A stretch of 64,000 bases of DNA, from assembly GCF_000014585.1 (NCBI RefSeq), contig NC_008319.1:1-64000 (forward strand), given 5' to 3'. Shown one piece after another: positions 20,697 to 30,599 of the stretch. Source of the DNA: Synechococcus sp. CC9311. Its GTDB lineage: Bacteria; Cyanobacteriota; Cyanobacteriia; PCC-6307; Cyanobiaceae. The translations under genes and the position numbers were made by a program. The notes beneath the pieces were generated by a model. That model ran no database searches. It saw nothing but the letters and a program-made list of their open reading frames with translations, and was not told the origin of the DNA. Within the stretch, counting starts at the first letter, position 1; every line of letters starts with the position of its first letter.

Positions 20697-20698
20697 CA

Positions 20699-20720
20699 AG
20701 CCCTGCTCAAGCAGAGCTTT
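20699..20720 (+). terminator. Weak hairpin between convergent genes
   Basis: AGCCCTGC at 20699-20706 pairs with GCAGAGCT at 20711-20718 with one mismatch and a TCAA loop, followed by a short T run. It lies in the 47-bp gap between the flavoprotein stop and the repeat-protein stop. Too weak for certainty. Confidence 0.35.
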
Positions 20721-20743
20721 TGGCTGGATGATTGCTGGCTAGC

Positions 20744-23700
20744 TCAGACTGATATCGAGGTTGTTGTGGAATCAGTTGAGTTAAGGATGGAGAAGAACTC
20801 GCCCCAAGCATCGGAGAGCTGTTCAGCGGAGCGCCAGCCGGTACCGGATAAAAATGAGGCGGTTTTATCGGTCGTCCAAACCTTGTATTGATCTTCTCGT
20901 GTGGTGCCGTCAGCGCCTTCAAGGAGAAGATAAAAGTTCCCAGAGTTATCTTCTGCATTGACGGCTTGTGTGACATCCCAGTTAGGGATGCCTGTTGCTG
21001 AGAAGTTGCGTGTGCTGCCGTTGGCACGTTGTTTGCTGATGGTGAGTGGGTCACCGTCGTTAAAGAGGGTGTAAACGGAAGTGTTGTCTACAAGACCATT
21101 CTGGTCTTCATCAGCGGTAGGGATGCCAATGAGCTCGTCGCCATCGAAATCGATGTTGAAGCGTTCTTCCCATCCAGCTTGAACGAGCTGTTCAGCGGAG
21201 CGCCAACCGGTGCTGGATGCAATCGAGCCGCTGATATCAGTCGTCCAAACCTTGAATTGATCTTCTCGTGTGCTGCCGTCAGCGCCTTCAAGGAGAACAT
21301 AAAAGTTCCCAGAGTTATCTTCGGTATTCACGGCTTGTGTGGCATCCCAGTTGGGGATACCTGTTGCTGAGAAAGTGCGTGTGCTGCCGTCGGAGCGTTC
21401 TTTAGTGATGGTGAGTGGGTCACCGTCGTTAAAGAGGGTGTAGACGGGGGTGTTGTCTACAAGACCGTTGTTATCTGCATCCACTGCGCCGTTGTCACTG
21501 TCGCTTCGTTTTATCTCAAAGGAAGTTTGCTGAATGTTGGAATCGGAGAGAAATTGTTCCCAATCAGAATTGTCTACAGGAAGCTCAGAGTTATCTCTAA
21601 AGACAAACTGGTTACCAGCTTTGTCTGATCCTTCTATTTGTCTGAGGACATATTCTCCGTTGGCTGCAAAGGGATCAATGAATTCGCTTGTTCCTATCGA
21701 TCCTTCTAACAGGTTGCCTTCAAGTGAGTCAGATGGTAGAAGAGAAAATGTAATTTCTTGATTGCTATCAACAGACTCAAAACTTAGAAATAGGAAGTCG
21801 ATGCCTGAAGCGTCATCCGTGAAGCTCACATCTGCTGTGAGGAAAGCTCCTCCTGGTTGAGAGGGGTCAATCGTGGTAGCGCTGAGGTTTAGTCCTGTGA
21901 TGGTCGGTGCTGTGATGTCTGATTGGGAGTTATTAATTTCAAATGAAGTTTGCTGAATGTTGGAATCGGAGAGAAATTGTTCCCAATCAGAATTGTCTCC
22001 AGGAAGCTCAGAGTTATCTCTAAAGACAAACTGGTTACCAGCTTTGTCTGATCCTTCTATTTGTCTGAGGACATATTCTCCGTTGGCTGCAAAGGGATCA
22101 ATGAATTCGCTTGTTCCTATCGATCCTTCTAACAGGTTGCCTTCAAGTGAGTCAGATGGTAGAAGAGAAAATGTAATTTCTTGATTGCTATCAACAGACT
22201 CAAAACTTAGAAATAGGAAGTCGATGCCTGAAGCGTCATCCGTGAAGCTCACATCTGCTGTGAGGAAAGCTCCTCCTGGTTGAGAGGGGTCAATCGTGGT
22301 AGCGCTGAGGTTTAGTCCTGTGATGGTCGGTGCTGTGATGTCTGATTGGGAGTTATTAATTTCAAATGAAGTTTGCTGAATGTTGGAATCGGAGAGAAAT
22401 TGTTCCCAATCAGAATTGTCTACAGGAAGCTCAGAGTTATCTCTAAAGACAAACTGGTTACCAGCTTTGTCTGATCCTTCTATTTGTCTGAGGACATATT
22501 CTCCGTTGGCTGCAAAGGGATCAATGAATTCGCTTGTTCCTATCGATCCTTCTAACAGGTTGCCTTCAAGTGAGTCAGATGGTAGAAGAGAAAATGTAAT
22601 TTCTTGATTGCTATCAACAGACTCAAAACTTAGAAATAGGAAGTCGATGCCTGAAGCGTCATCCGTGAAGCTCACATCTGCTGTGAGGAAGGCTCCTCCT
22701 GGCTGAGAGGGATCAATCGTAGTAGCGCTTAGGTTTAGTCCTGTGATGGTCGGTGCTGAGCTATCTTCTCCGGTTTGAGGTTCTGCGCTGCTGTTTGCAA
22801 CAGTGAATGAACGGGCCGCTTCCGCGATATTGAGTGCATCAAGTTGAGTATCCCAGTTATCTTCAAAGCGTGAGTAGAATTCACCATTACCGGCTTGGTC
22901 ATCGACCTGAATTGAACTAATAATGTAATCACCACTGGCCGCGAAGCGATCGAGTTGGCTGCTACTTGTGATGGTGCCATTCCGAGCATTACCAGTCAGC
23001 GCATCTCCACCAAATTCAGATAGCTTGAAGCTAAGTTGGATTTCCTGGCCGCTGTTTACTTCTGTGTAAGTGATAAAGATATTACTAAGACCAGACAGGT
23101 CGTCAGAGAATGTTATGGCTCCAGAGAGAAAAGCTCCACCAGGTGCTGAGGGGTCAAGTGTTGTGGTGTCGAGAGTGACGTCGATTAGTTGAGGTGCCTG
23201 GGTGTCTGCGCTGCTGTTTGCAACAGTGAATGAACGGGCCGCTTCCGCGATATTGAGTGCATCAAGTTGAGTATCCCAGTTATCTTCAAAGCGTGAGTAG
23301 AATTCACCATTACCGGCTTGGTCATCGACCTGAATTGAACTAATAATGTAATCACCACTGGCCGCGAAGCGATCGAGTTGGCTGCTACTTGTGATGGTGC
23401 CATTCCGAGCATTACCAGTCAGCGCATCTCCACCAAATTCAGATAGCTTGAAGCTAAGTTGGATTTCCTGGCCGCTGTTTACTTCTGTGTAAGTGATAAA
23501 GATATTACTAAGACCAGACAGGTCGTCAGAGAATGTTATGGCTCCAGAGAGAAAAGCTCCACCAGGTGCTGAGGGGTCAAGTGTTGTGGTGTCGAGAGTG
23601 ACGTCGATTAGTTGAGGTGCCTGGGTGTCTGCGCTGCTGTTTGCAACAGTGAATGAACGGGCCGCTTCCGCGATATTGAGTGCATCAAGTTGAGTATCCC

Positions 23701-24079
23701 AGTTATCTTCAAAGCGTGAGTAGAATTCACCATTACCGGCTTGGTCATCGACCTGAATTGAACTAATAATGTAATCACCACTGGCCGCGAAGCGATCGAG
23801 TTGTCTGCTACTTGTGATTGTGCCATTCAGAGCATTACCAGTCAGCGCATTTCCACCAAATTCAGATAGATTGAAGCTAAGTTGGATTTCCTGGCCGCTG
23901 TTTACTTCTGTGTAAGTGATATAGATATTACTAAGACCAGACAGGTCGTCAGAGAATGTTATGGCTCCAGAGAGGAAAGCACCGCCAGGTGTTGAAGGAT
24001 CAAGAGTTGTGGTGTCGAGCGTGACGCCGAGAAGTTGAGGCGCCTGTGTATCGCTCATGAAGAAACTCTTAAGACTCAT
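20744..24079 (-). CDS. Large multi-domain repeat protein, probably secreted or surface-located
   Basis: Unrecognised 1111-residue protein. Order: A domains at residues 10-150, 151-291 and 292-432; a six-residue linker; B domains at 439-579, 580-720 and 721-861; then C domains at 862-989 and 990-1111. A and B are both 141 residues and share the frame DxxAP...TTxDPSxPGGAFL, so they are diverged versions of one Ig-like fold (inference). The C domains carry DADNNGLVDN and DEDQNGLVDN loops that look calcium-binding, and a Trp-rich end resembling the W_rich_C domain. No signal peptide is visible. Composition is very acidic. Start could also be the Met at 24058 (MSDTQAP). The pilus motor genes lie upstream. 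Confidence 0.85.
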   Translation of the reverse strand: MSLKSFFMSDTQAPQLLGVTLDTTTLDPSTPGGAFLSGAITFSDDLSGLSNIYITYTEVNSGQEIQLSFNLSEFGGNALTGNALNGTITSSRQLDRFAASGDYIISSIQVDDQAGNGEFYSRFEDNWDTQLDALNIAEAARSFTVANSSADTQAPQLIDVTLDTTTLDPSAPGGAFLSGAITFSDDLSGLSNIFITYTEVNSGQEIQLSFKLSEFGGDALTGNARNGTITSSSQLDRFAASGDYIISSIQVDDQAGNGEFYSRFEDNWDTQLDALNIAEAARSFTVANSSADTQAPQLIDVTLDTTTLDPSAPGGAFLSGAITFSDDLSGLSNIFITYTEVNSGQEIQLSFKLSEFGGDALTGNARNGTITSSSQLDRFAASGDYIISSIQVDDQAGNGEFYSRFEDNWDTQLDALNIAEAARSFTVANSSAEPQTGEDSSAPTITGLNLSATTIDPSQPGGAFLTADVSFTDDASGIDFLFLSFESVDSNQEITFSLLPSDSLEGNLLEGSIGTSEFIDPFAANGEYVLRQIEGSDKAGNQFVFRDNSELPVDNSDWEQFLSDSNIQQTSFEINNSQSDITAPTITGLNLSATTIDPSQPGGAFLTADVSFTDDASGIDFLFLSFESVDSNQEITFSLLPSDSLEGNLLEGSIGTSEFIDPFAANGEYVLRQIEGSDKAGNQFVFRDNSELPGDNSDWEQFLSDSNIQQTSFEINNSQSDITAPTITGLNLSATTIDPSQPGGAFLTADVSFTDDASGIDFLFLSFESVDSNQEITFSLLPSDSLEGNLLEGSIGTSEFIDPFAANGEYVLRQIEGSDKAGNQFVFRDNSELPVDNSDWEQFLSDSNIQQTSFEIKRSDSDNGAVDADNNGLVDNTPVYTLFNDGDPLTITKERSDGSTRTFSATGIPNWDATQAVNTEDNSGNFYVLLEGADGSTREDQFKVWTTDISGSIASSTGWRSAEQLVQAGWEERFNIDFDGDELIGIPTADEDQNGLVDNTSVYTLFNDGDPLTISKQRANGSTRNFSATGIPNWDVTQAVNAEDNSGNFYLLLEGADGTTREDQYKVWTTDKTASFLSGTGWRSAEQLSDAWGEFFSILNSTDSTTTSISV
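20747..21496 (-). repeat. Two C-terminal repeats (128 and 122 residues)
   Basis: Units at 21496-21113 and 21112-20747. Both contain NGLVDNT, YTLFNDGDPLT, FSATGIPNWD, LLEGADG and STGWRSAEQL or the close GTGWRSAEQL. They are more diverged at DNA level than the A and B units. The first ends in DFDGDELIG, a calcium-loop-like sequence. Confidence 0.9.
21497..22765 (-). repeat. Three tandem 423-bp B-type repeats
   Basis: Units at 22765-22343, 22342-21920 and 21919-21497. The middle unit has a Gly codon where the others have Val (SELPGDN for SELPVDN), from a single base. The unit nearest the A block carries a few silent differences. The same 141-residue period as the A block supports common ancestry. 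Confidence 0.92.
22784..24052 (-). repeat. Three tandem 423-bp A-type repeats
   Basis: Units at 24052-23630, 23629-23207 and 23206-22784, each encoding 141 residues. The second and third look identical over long stretches; the first differs at several codons (LLGV for LIDV, Tyr for Phe, SRQ for SSQ). Low variation suggests recent duplication or gene conversion. Confidence 0.92.
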
Positions 24080-24098
24080 GAGACTATCATGAGTTTCT
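24061..24098. promoter_or_regulatory. Nested inverted repeats across the start of the repeat-protein gene
   Basis: AGAAACT at 24061-24067 matches AGTTTCT at 24092-24098, and ACTCATGA at 24074-24081 matches TCATGAGT at 24087-24094 around a 5-bp spacer. The inner arm covers the first start codon (complement of 24077-24079). In RNA it could fold over the start; in DNA it could be an operator. Confidence 0.45.
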
Positions 24099-24217
24099 CA
24101 TTCCATCTGAGAATTGTCTGAGAGGCTTTCGAGGTCAGTTTTGGGAAATGGTGTAAAACCTATTTTTGTGTTTTTGCTTGTTGATGCTGGTCACTGTTTA
24201 AGCATCATTGTGATGTT

Positions 24218-25498
24218 CTACTGAATCTGATCAAACACCGTAAACATCGGTAGGTACATCGCTAAAAGGATCGAACCCACAATTCCTCCCACCACCACAA
24301 TCATCGCGGGCTCCAGCATCGAGGTGAGTGCCTTTACCGAGGTTGAGACTTCGTCTTCATAAAAGTCGGCAACTTTGCTCAGCATTCGATCCATTTCTCC
24401 CGTTTCCTCCCCAATGGAGAGCATGCTCAGCGCCATGTCAGGCAAAACCTTTTGGCGGGTCAAGGCTGTGCTGAGCAACACGCCTTCCTGTACCAGGGTG
24501 CGTGAGTCCAGAATCGCGTCAGAGATGATCGAGTTGCCAGCTGTTTCACTGGAGATCTCCATGGACATCAGGATTGGAACACCAGCGCGCGTGAGTGAGC
24601 TGAAGATTCGGCAAAATTGAGCCGTGGCAGTTTTCATGATGAGATCACCAAACAACGGCAGCTTGAGGATTAATTTGTCGAGAACTCTGCGGCCTTTGTG
24701 GGTGTTGTAATAACGGCCGATTAACCAGGCGCCAATCATTAGAATTCCAGCGAACACGACTGAGGCGGAGGAGCGGAGTAAGGCGCTTAAATCCACCATT
24801 AATTGCGTAAATAACGGTAATTCGGCTCCTAGATCTTCAAAGATTCCGGCGAAAGTGGGAATCAAAAAGATTGTCATTCCTAAAAACACCAAAATGGCGA
24901 TCACCAGCACTGCTACGGGGTAACCCAGGGCACCTTTGATTTGGTTTTGGAGTCTCGCGTTGTCTTCCAACAACTTGGCGAGGCGTTTGAGGGATTCATC
25001 CAGAACACCGCCGGCTTCGCCTGCCTCCACCATGGCGATGGTGAGTTGGTCAAAGACCTTGGGCCATTGGCGCATTGCTGCTGCCATTGCCGTGCCCTGA
25101 TTTACCTCGAGTCCCACGCTGGTGAGAGCTTTTTTAAACATCGGCAATTTTTGCTGCGTGGCCATGAGATCAAGGCTGCGCACAATTGGGACCCCTGCAT
25201 CCACGAGCGCGGCCAGCTTGCTGGCCCAAATGGCTTTCTCTTTCACCCCAGGTGGTTTCTGGAAAGCTTCTCCCAGATCCATCGACAGCCACCCTGCTGA
25301 TGAGCTTCCACCTGCTCCTTTGGATTCGGCCTGGAATTTCTCTTTTCCTTTTCGCTTGCTTGTGTCTTGGCGAAGCTCATCCGCTTTAATTCCGCGCCTC
25401 CGTAGCAGACGACGGGCCGAAACAGCATCGTTTGCTTTGACCGTGACCGTTCGCGGTTGGCCTGTAGCTGAGGTGTAAGTGGCGGTGAAAGAGACCAT
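24218..25498 (-). CDS. pilC: Type IV pilus inner-membrane platform protein
   Basis: Polytopic platform of the type IV pilus machine, homologous to GspF. The 426-residue protein has an N-terminal extension (VSFTATYTSATGQPRTVTVKA) and two T2SSF domains (residues about 90-215 and 295-420), each with a family signature such as LDAGVPIVRSLDL / LTRAGVPILMSMEI and VEAGEAGGVLDESL / SIGEETGEMDRML. Third gene of pilB-pilT-pilC, 16 bp after pilT. Confidence 0.96.
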   Translation of the reverse strand: MVSFTATYTSATGQPRTVTVKANDAVSARRLLRRRGIKADELRQDTSKRKGKEKFQAESKGAGGSSSAGWLSMDLGEAFQKPPGVKEKAIWASKLAALVDAGVPIVRSLDLMATQQKLPMFKKALTSVGLEVNQGTAMAAAMRQWPKVFDQLTIAMVEAGEAGGVLDESLKRLAKLLEDNARLQNQIKGALGYPVAVLVIAILVFLGMTIFLIPTFAGIFEDLGAELPLFTQLMVDLSALLRSSASVVFAGILMIGAWLIGRYYNTHKGRRVLDKLILKLPLFGDLIMKTATAQFCRIFSSLTRAGVPILMSMEISSETAGNSIISDAILDSRTLVQEGVLLSTALTRQKVLPDMALSMLSIGEETGEMDRMLSKVADFYEDEVSTSVKALTSMLEPAMIVVVGGIVGSILLAMYLPMFTVFDQIQ

Positions 25499-25514
25499 GG
25501 GCTAATCGACCAAT

Positions 25515-26588
25515 TCAGTTGTTCAACAGGCGTTCCAGTTCCGCGGGTTTGCTGGCTTTGCTTTGTCCTTCATCAAGGCTGATTTCACCCTGATCAATCA
25601 GATTGGCAAGGGCTCTTTCCAGGGTTTGCATGCCGAGCTCGCCGCCGGTTTGAATTTGGGAATACAGCTGAGCTGTTTTGCCTTCGCGGATCAAATTGGC
25701 GATGGCTGGCGTGTTGATCATGATTTCTTGAGCCATAACGCGACCGAATTGCCCAGGTGCAGGATTTTGGCGTCGGCAGAGCGTTTGAGAGAACACCGCA
25801 GTCAGGCTTCCTGAGAGTTGCACGCGGATCTGGGTTTGCTGGCTCGGTGGAAACACATCCACCATCCGATCAACCGTCTGAGCTGCAGAACTGGTATGCA
25901 AGGTTCCAAACACCAAATGCCCTGTCTCTGCAGCACTGATCGCCAGTTGAATCGTTTCGAGATCACGCATTTCACCCACCAAAATCACGTCTGGGTCTTC
26001 TCTCAGAGCAGCGCGCAGAGCGTTGGCAAAACTGCGCGTGTCTTCGTTGAGTTGGCGTTGATGCACCAAGCTGAGATCACTGGTGTAAACGAATTCGATC
26101 GGGTCTTCGATGGTGAGGATGTGCTCAGCCCGCGTGTGGTTGATGTGATCGAGAAGCGCTGCGAGTGTTGTGGTTTTGCCGGAGCCAGTAGGACCCGTGA
26201 CCAGAACAAGACCCCGGGGGCGTTTGCTGGTTTCCACCACGACTGGAGGCAGATTCAACAACTGAATGCTGGGGATTTTGCTCCCAAGAGCACGTAAGCA
26301 GGCGGCATAGCTGCCTTTCTGCCGGTACACATTCACGCGAAAACGTGCGACCCCTTTTAGGCCATAGGCACAATCCAGCTCCCACGTTTGTTCGAGTGTT
26401 TTGCGTTGGCTGTTATTGAGCATGGAAAAGATCAGGCGGTTGCAGCCTTCTTCACTGAGCGGCTCCTCCTGCATCGGCCGCAGTTCGCCACTGAATCGGC
26501 CGTAAGGCGGCTGTCCGCTGGCGATGTGGAGGTCGCTTCCGCCTCCGTTCACCAGCTGTTCCATCAAGTCTTCGATCATTAGTTCCAT
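25515..26588 (-). CDS. pilT: Type IV pilus retraction ATPase
   Basis: Hexameric ATPase that depolymerises pilin fibres. Walker A GPTGSGKTTT, Asp box IEDPIEFVY, Walker B DVILVGEMRD and the His box HLVFGTLHTSSA are all present. The retraction-type sequence AIANLIREGKTAQ near the C-terminus separates PilT from PilB. The ATG at 26588 lies 11 bp after the pilB stop; the longer open frame would overlap pilB. Product 357 residues. Confidence 0.95.
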   Translation of the reverse strand: MELMIEDLMEQLVNGGGSDLHIASGQPPYGRFSGELRPMQEEPLSEEGCNRLIFSMLNNSQRKTLEQTWELDCAYGLKGVARFRVNVYRQKGSYAACLRALGSKIPSIQLLNLPPVVVETSKRPRGLVLVTGPTGSGKTTTLAALLDHINHTRAEHILTIEDPIEFVYTSDLSLVHQRQLNEDTRSFANALRAALREDPDVILVGEMRDLETIQLAISAAETGHLVFGTLHTSSAAQTVDRMVDVFPPSQQTQIRVQLSGSLTAVFSQTLCRRQNPAPGQFGRVMAQEIMINTPAIANLIREGKTAQLYSQIQTGGELGMQTLERALANLIDQGEISLDEGQSKASKPAELERLLNN

Positions 26589-26599
26589 GCCCGGAGCTC

Positions 26600-28372
26600 T
26601 CACTGACGGGGTGTCAGGCAGTACGGGCATTCCAACCAACCTTCTTGCAGTCCGCCACCACATCCACGGCAAGTGACTGTGCTTAGGGCCCTGGCACGTT
26701 GTTCCGATTCCAGTCCCGCATCTGTCAACACCATTCGGTCCACCTCTTCCAGAGTGGTGTGACCTTCTCGCACGAGATCAAGGCTGTAGCCGAGCAAGGT
26801 TTTCATTCCTGCTTCAAGTGCTAATTGGCGAACGAGATCAGTGGTTGCGCCCTTGGCGACCGATGCCGCCAGGGCTTCATTCATGCGTAACACCTCGTAC
26901 ACACCGATACGGCCCTTGTAACCGGTGCCCTGACAGGTGGGGCATGGCGTTTCTGGCCCTTCGTGGTGTTTGGCTTTGAAAAAGGTGATATTGCCTTCAT
27001 CGCTCGTCATGAGGCCAAAGCGGCCTAATTCTCGCGAATCTGGGTGGTAGGGGATTCGGCACTCGCTGCATACGCGCCTGAGTAAGCGTTGAGAAACGAT
27101 GCCGAGCAAGGATGCGCTCACCATGAAGGGTTCAACGCCCATTTCGTCGAGTCGGGCGATGGCGCTCGGGGCATCGTTGCAGTGAAGGGTGGTTAAGACC
27201 AGGTGCCCTGTTAGCGCGGCTTCGATGGCAGTTTTTGCTGTTTCCTGATCACGGGTCTCACCCACTAACAGCACATCTGGGTCCTGGCGCATGAAGGCAC
27301 GAAGAGCAGTGCTGAAGTCAAATCCTTTTTCTCGATTCACCTGACATTGAGTAATACCAGGCAATGTGTATTCAATAGGATCTTCCACGGTGGAGATATT
27401 GATCCCAGGTTCGTTGCGTTCGGCTAGTAAGGAATACAGAGTTGTGGATTTACCAGATCCTGTTGGTCCGGTCACAAGAATCATGCCGAATGGCTTTGAA
27501 CCAAGGGTTCGTACAAGCTCCAGTGTGTTGGGATTGGAGATGAGTTTGTCCAGCCCTAACTGAGTTGATTGACTATCGAGTAACCGCAAGCAAATCTTTT
27601 CTCCATAGCGGCTGGGAAGACTGTTGACGCGAAAGTCAACAGTTCGTCCTTTGTACTGTCTACGGATGCGACCATCTTGTGCTTGCCTCCGTTCAGCGAT
27701 ATCAAGATCAGCCATGATCTTGAAGCGAGAGGTAATCGCTGGGATTAGTTTAATCGGGAGTGGTTGCGCTAAATTGGTGAGTACGCCATCCTTTCTAAGC
27801 CTAATTTGCAATCCTGATTGTTGCGGCTCTACATGGATATCACTGGCATTCATGTCTAATGCCTTAATTAAGATACGATCCACCAATGTGACAACTGGAG
27901 ATGCACCGGTTATTGATGAATTGATGTCTAGCGAGGAGGCCGAATTGCTCTGAATTTCAGCTTCATCTGGATCGGCACTTAAGATTCCTTCAGTGTCAAA
28001 TCCATCGAGAAGTGATTTCGCTGTCTCGCTAATTGATGTTTGGCTGATATTTGAATCTGAGTTGAATTCTTGTGGATCAAGAATCCGTTTTAGATCTGCT
28101 CCATTGGCCAATACAAGTTTGGTGATGTAGCCATGGCTTTTTAAAACCTGCTTGAGCTGTTCACGGCTGTTTCGGTCGCTGCTGCTCGCGATGGCCACCA
28201 TGAGGCCGTCGTCGGTGAGGTGGATGGGGAGCGCCTGAAGTTGCTTCCAGGTTTCAAGGTCTAAAACTTGCCCGGAATGAAGGAGCGCTTCTCCAGCGGC
28301 GAGCTCTGCCTCTGAAATCAGCTTTGCCGGCAGAGCAGGCGGTAGCGGCATTCGGGTGGAGTCGGCGCTCAT
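26600..28372 (-). CDS. pilB: Type IV pilus assembly ATPase (PilB/GspE)
   Basis: Extension motor of the pilus, 590 residues. The N-terminal MshEN-like region (about residues 20-190) is followed by the ATPase core with Walker [22 protein letters not shown] and Walker [11 protein letters not shown]. Zinc-binding Cys pairs are seen at CSEC and CPTC. An extra C-terminal zinc-ribbon-like pair, CRGCGGG and CPYC, closes the protein. The ATG giving [10 protein letters not shown] is chosen. It is divergent from grpE across 79 bp. Confidence 0.95.
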   Translation of the reverse strand: MSADSTRMPLPPALPAKLISEAELAAGEALLHSGQVLDLETWKQLQALPIHLTDDGLMVAIASSSDRNSREQLKQVLKSHGYITKLVLANGADLKRILDPQEFNSDSNISQTSISETAKSLLDGFDTEGILSADPDEAEIQSNSASSLDINSSITGASPVVTLVDRILIKALDMNASDIHVEPQQSGLQIRLRKDGVLTNLAQPLPIKLIPAITSRFKIMADLDIAERRQAQDGRIRRQYKGRTVDFRVNSLPSRYGEKICLRLLDSQSTQLGLDKLISNPNTLELVRTLGSKPFGMILVTGPTGSGKSTTLYSLLAERNEPGINISTVEDPIEYTLPGITQCQVNREKGFDFSTALRAFMRQDPDVLLVGETRDQETAKTAIEAALTGHLVLTTLHCNDAPSAIARLDEMGVEPFMVSASLLGIVSQRLLRRVCSECRIPYHPDSRELGRFGLMTSDEGNITFFKAKHHEGPETPCPTCQGTGYKGRIGVYEVLRMNEALAASVAKGATTDLVRQLALEAGMKTLLGYSLDLVREGHTTLEEVDRMVLTDAGLESEQRARALSTVTCRGCGGGLQEGWLECPYCLTPRQ

Positions 28373-28451
28373 GCTGATTCGGCTTTCCGCGCTTGTGGTG
28401 GGTCCATGTGACCCTTCAACATGTCTAGACGTGATTTTGCATCTGGTCAGT
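28373..28451. promoter_or_regulatory. Divergent control region pilB / grpE
   Basis: These 79 bp are all that separates the pilus operon from the grpE-dnaJ heat-shock pair, so both promoters must lie here or inside the 5' coding ends. I see no CIRCE-type inverted repeat. Confidence 0.5.
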
Positions 28452-29180
28452 ATGAGCGGCGACGCTTCCATCCCGGCTAACGATTCGGCATCGGATGTTC
28501 CCGAAGCCCAGCAGGACCCCACATCCTCTGTTGAGGAGACACCCGCTGCTGCTTCTTCAGACTCTGCTTCAGAGGGAGTTCCCTCTGCTCAGGACAATGA
28601 AGCGCGGCTTGAGCAACTGGAGCGCGAGCACAGCACCCTCCGCCAAGAACACGAAACATTGAGTGCTCAGTACGTGCGCATTGCGGCCGACTTTGACAAC
28701 TTTCGCAAACGTCAGAGCCGGGATCAGGACGACCTGAAGCTGCAGATCACCTGCAGCACCCTGACGGAAATTCTTCCTGTGGTCGATAACTTCGAACGCG
28801 CTCGTCAACAGCTTGATCCTCAAGGAGAAGAAGCCCAATCGCTGCACCGCAGTTATCAGGGTCTCTACAAGCAACTCGTTGATGTTCTCAAGCAACTTGG
28901 TGTGGCCCCAATGCGGGTTGTTGGACAAGAGTTCGACCCCAGTCTTCATGAAGCGGTGTTACGCGAACCTAGTAACGAGCATCCAGAAGATGTGGTGGTT
29001 GAAGAATTGCAGCGTGGTTATCACCTCAGCGGCAAGGTATTGCGTCACGCTTTAGTCAAGGTGTCGATGGGACCTGGACCGCAGCAATCAGATGCCGCGG
29101 TTCAAGCGACAGAGGGTGGTGAGAGCGCTCCACCAATTCAGGGAGATGATGGCTCCCCGATGCCTGCGCCGAGCGAATGA
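28452..29180 (+). CDS. grpE: Nucleotide exchange factor GrpE
   Basis: Releases ADP from DnaK. The 242-residue protein has a disordered acidic Ser/Ala/Pro-rich N-terminus (about residues 1-50), a long coiled coil ([21 protein letters not shown] region), and the beta-wing with [13 protein letters not shown] and the C-terminal [17 protein letters not shown]. The ATG at 28452 fits cyanobacterial homologues; earlier in-frame codons run toward pilB. dnaJ follows. Confidence 0.96.
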   Translation: MSGDASIPANDSASDVPEAQQDPTSSVEETPAAASSDSASEGVPSAQDNEARLEQLEREHSTLRQEHETLSAQYVRIAADFDNFRKRQSRDQDDLKLQITCSTLTEILPVVDNFERARQQLDPQGEEAQSLHRSYQGLYKQLVDVLKQLGVAPMRVVGQEFDPSLHEAVLREPSNEHPEDVVVEELQRGYHLSGKVLRHALVKVSMGPGPQQSDAAVQATEGGESAPPIQGDDGSPMPAPSE

Positions 29181-29222
29181 TTCAAAACTTATGCCTAGTG
29201 TGCGCAGCGGAATGACGAGCTG

Positions 29223-30353
29223 ATGGCCGATTACTACGACCTACTTGGGGTGAGCAGGGATGCAGATGCCGACACCCTGAAGCGCGCCTACAGGCGGATG
29301 GCTCGCCAATATCACCCTGATATCAATAAAGAGGCTGGAGCTGAAGATCGCTTCAAGGAGATTGGCCGCGCCTACGAGGTGCTGAGCGATCCCCAAACCC
29401 GCGGGAGGTATGACCAGTTCGGTGAGGCTGGGCTCGGTGGCGGCGGTGGCATGCCCGATATGGGCGATATGGGTGGTTTCGCAGACATTTTCGAAACCTT
29501 TTTCAGTGGGTTTGGTGGTGCTGCTGGTGGTGCAGGTCGTCAGCGCAGGCGAGGGCCTCAACAGGGAGATGACCTGCGCTACGACCTCACGATTGATTTT
29601 GACCAGGCTGTCTTTGGTCAAGAGCGGGAGATTCGCATCCCCCACCTCGAGACCTGCACCACCTGTGGCGGGAGCGGTGCCAAATCGGGGAGTGGTCCCA
29701 CTACCTGTACTACCTGTGGTGGAGTTGGGCAGGTGCGTCGCGCTACGCGGACTCCCTTTGGGAATTTTGAGCAGGTGGCTGAATGCCCCAGTTGCAATGG
29801 CAGTGGCCAGGTGATTGCTGACCCTTGCAGTTCCTGCGGGGGTCAAGGGGTCACGCAGGTCCGTAAGAAATTGCGAATCAACATTCCCGCTGGTGTTGAC
29901 ACGGGCACCCGCCTGCGGGTTTCCGGTGAGGGAAATGCTGGGCTACGTGGCGGTCCTTCTGGAGATTTATATGTATTTCTCACGGTTAAATCACATCCAA
30001 GCCTGAGGCGCGATGGGCTCACCGTCCTTTCGGAGGTGAAGGTGAGTTATCTGCAGGCAATCCTTGGCGACACCATTGAGGTGGAAACAGTGGATGGACC
30101 CGAATCGCTGGACATTCCGGCAGGAACCCAGCCCAATTCCGTGTTATCGCTTGAAAACAAAGGTATCCCCAAGCTGGGAAATCCAGTGGCCCGTGGTCAT
30201 CAGCGCATTTCCGTCACGGTGACATTGCCGACCCGTCTCAACGATGAAGAACGCGGTCTCCTCGAAGATTTGGCTGGACACCATTCAGCCCGTGGTGAGC
30301 AGCACCATCACCACAAGAGTGGCCTATTTGCTCGACTCTTCGGGCAACGCTGA
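29223..30353 (+). CDS. dnaJ: Chaperone DnaJ (type I)
   Basis: J-domain co-chaperone of DnaK. Residues 1-70 hold the J domain with the HPD motif in YHPDINKE. A Gly-rich linker follows, then a zinc-finger domain with four CxxCxGxG-type repeats ([32 protein letters not shown]), then the substrate-binding domains. 376 residues, full type I architecture. A His-rich patch (QHHHHKSG) lies near the end. Confidence 0.97.
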   Translation: MADYYDLLGVSRDADADTLKRAYRRMARQYHPDINKEAGAEDRFKEIGRAYEVLSDPQTRGRYDQFGEAGLGGGGGMPDMGDMGGFADIFETFFSGFGGAAGGAGRQRRRGPQQGDDLRYDLTIDFDQAVFGQEREIRIPHLETCTTCGGSGAKSGSGPTTCTTCGGVGQVRRATRTPFGNFEQVAECPSCNGSGQVIADPCSSCGGQGVTQVRKKLRINIPAGVDTGTRLRVSGEGNAGLRGGPSGDLYVFLTVKSHPSLRRDGLTVLSEVKVSYLQAILGDTIEVETVDGPESLDIPAGTQPNSVLSLENKGIPKLGNPVARGHQRISVTVTLPTRLNDEERGLLEDLAGHHSARGEQHHHHKSGLFARLFGQR

Positions 30354-30356
30354 CAG

Positions 30357-30599
30357 ATGAGTGATGCCCAACCTGATCATTATCTGGATCTAAGGGGCAC
30401 TCCCTGTCCAACCAATTTCATTCGTTGCCGTTTGGCTTTGGAGGCCATGCGTCCCGGGCAGCATTTTCAGGTTGATCTCGATCGGGGTGAGCCTGAGGAG
30501 ATGGTGATACCGGGGCTGACTCGGGATGGCCATCAAGTACAGGTGATGGATCAAGCCAGCGATTGGGTGCGCCTTCTGGTGGTGTGTGGTGGTGCTTGA
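30357..30599 (+). CDS. TusA-family sulfur carrier protein
   Basis: Small protein of 80 residues with the TusA fold signature LDLRGTPCPTNFIRCRLAL, where the Cys in the CPxx motif is the sulfur-carrying residue. Likely role in sulfur transfer for tRNA or cofactor modification, but the partner is unknown. Starts 3 bp after the dnaJ stop, and its end overlaps the rsgA start, so it is part of a grpE-dnaJ-tusA-rsgA run. Confidence 0.85.
   Translation: MSDAQPDHYLDLRGTPCPTNFIRCRLALEAMRPGQHFQVDLDRGEPEEMVIPGLTRDGHQVQVMDQASDWVRLLVVCGGA

Noticed and set aside
20744-24079. Regular repeats as a CRISPR array or noncoding satellite
   Set aside because: The units are 423 bp, in frame, without spacers, and encode one continuous protein.
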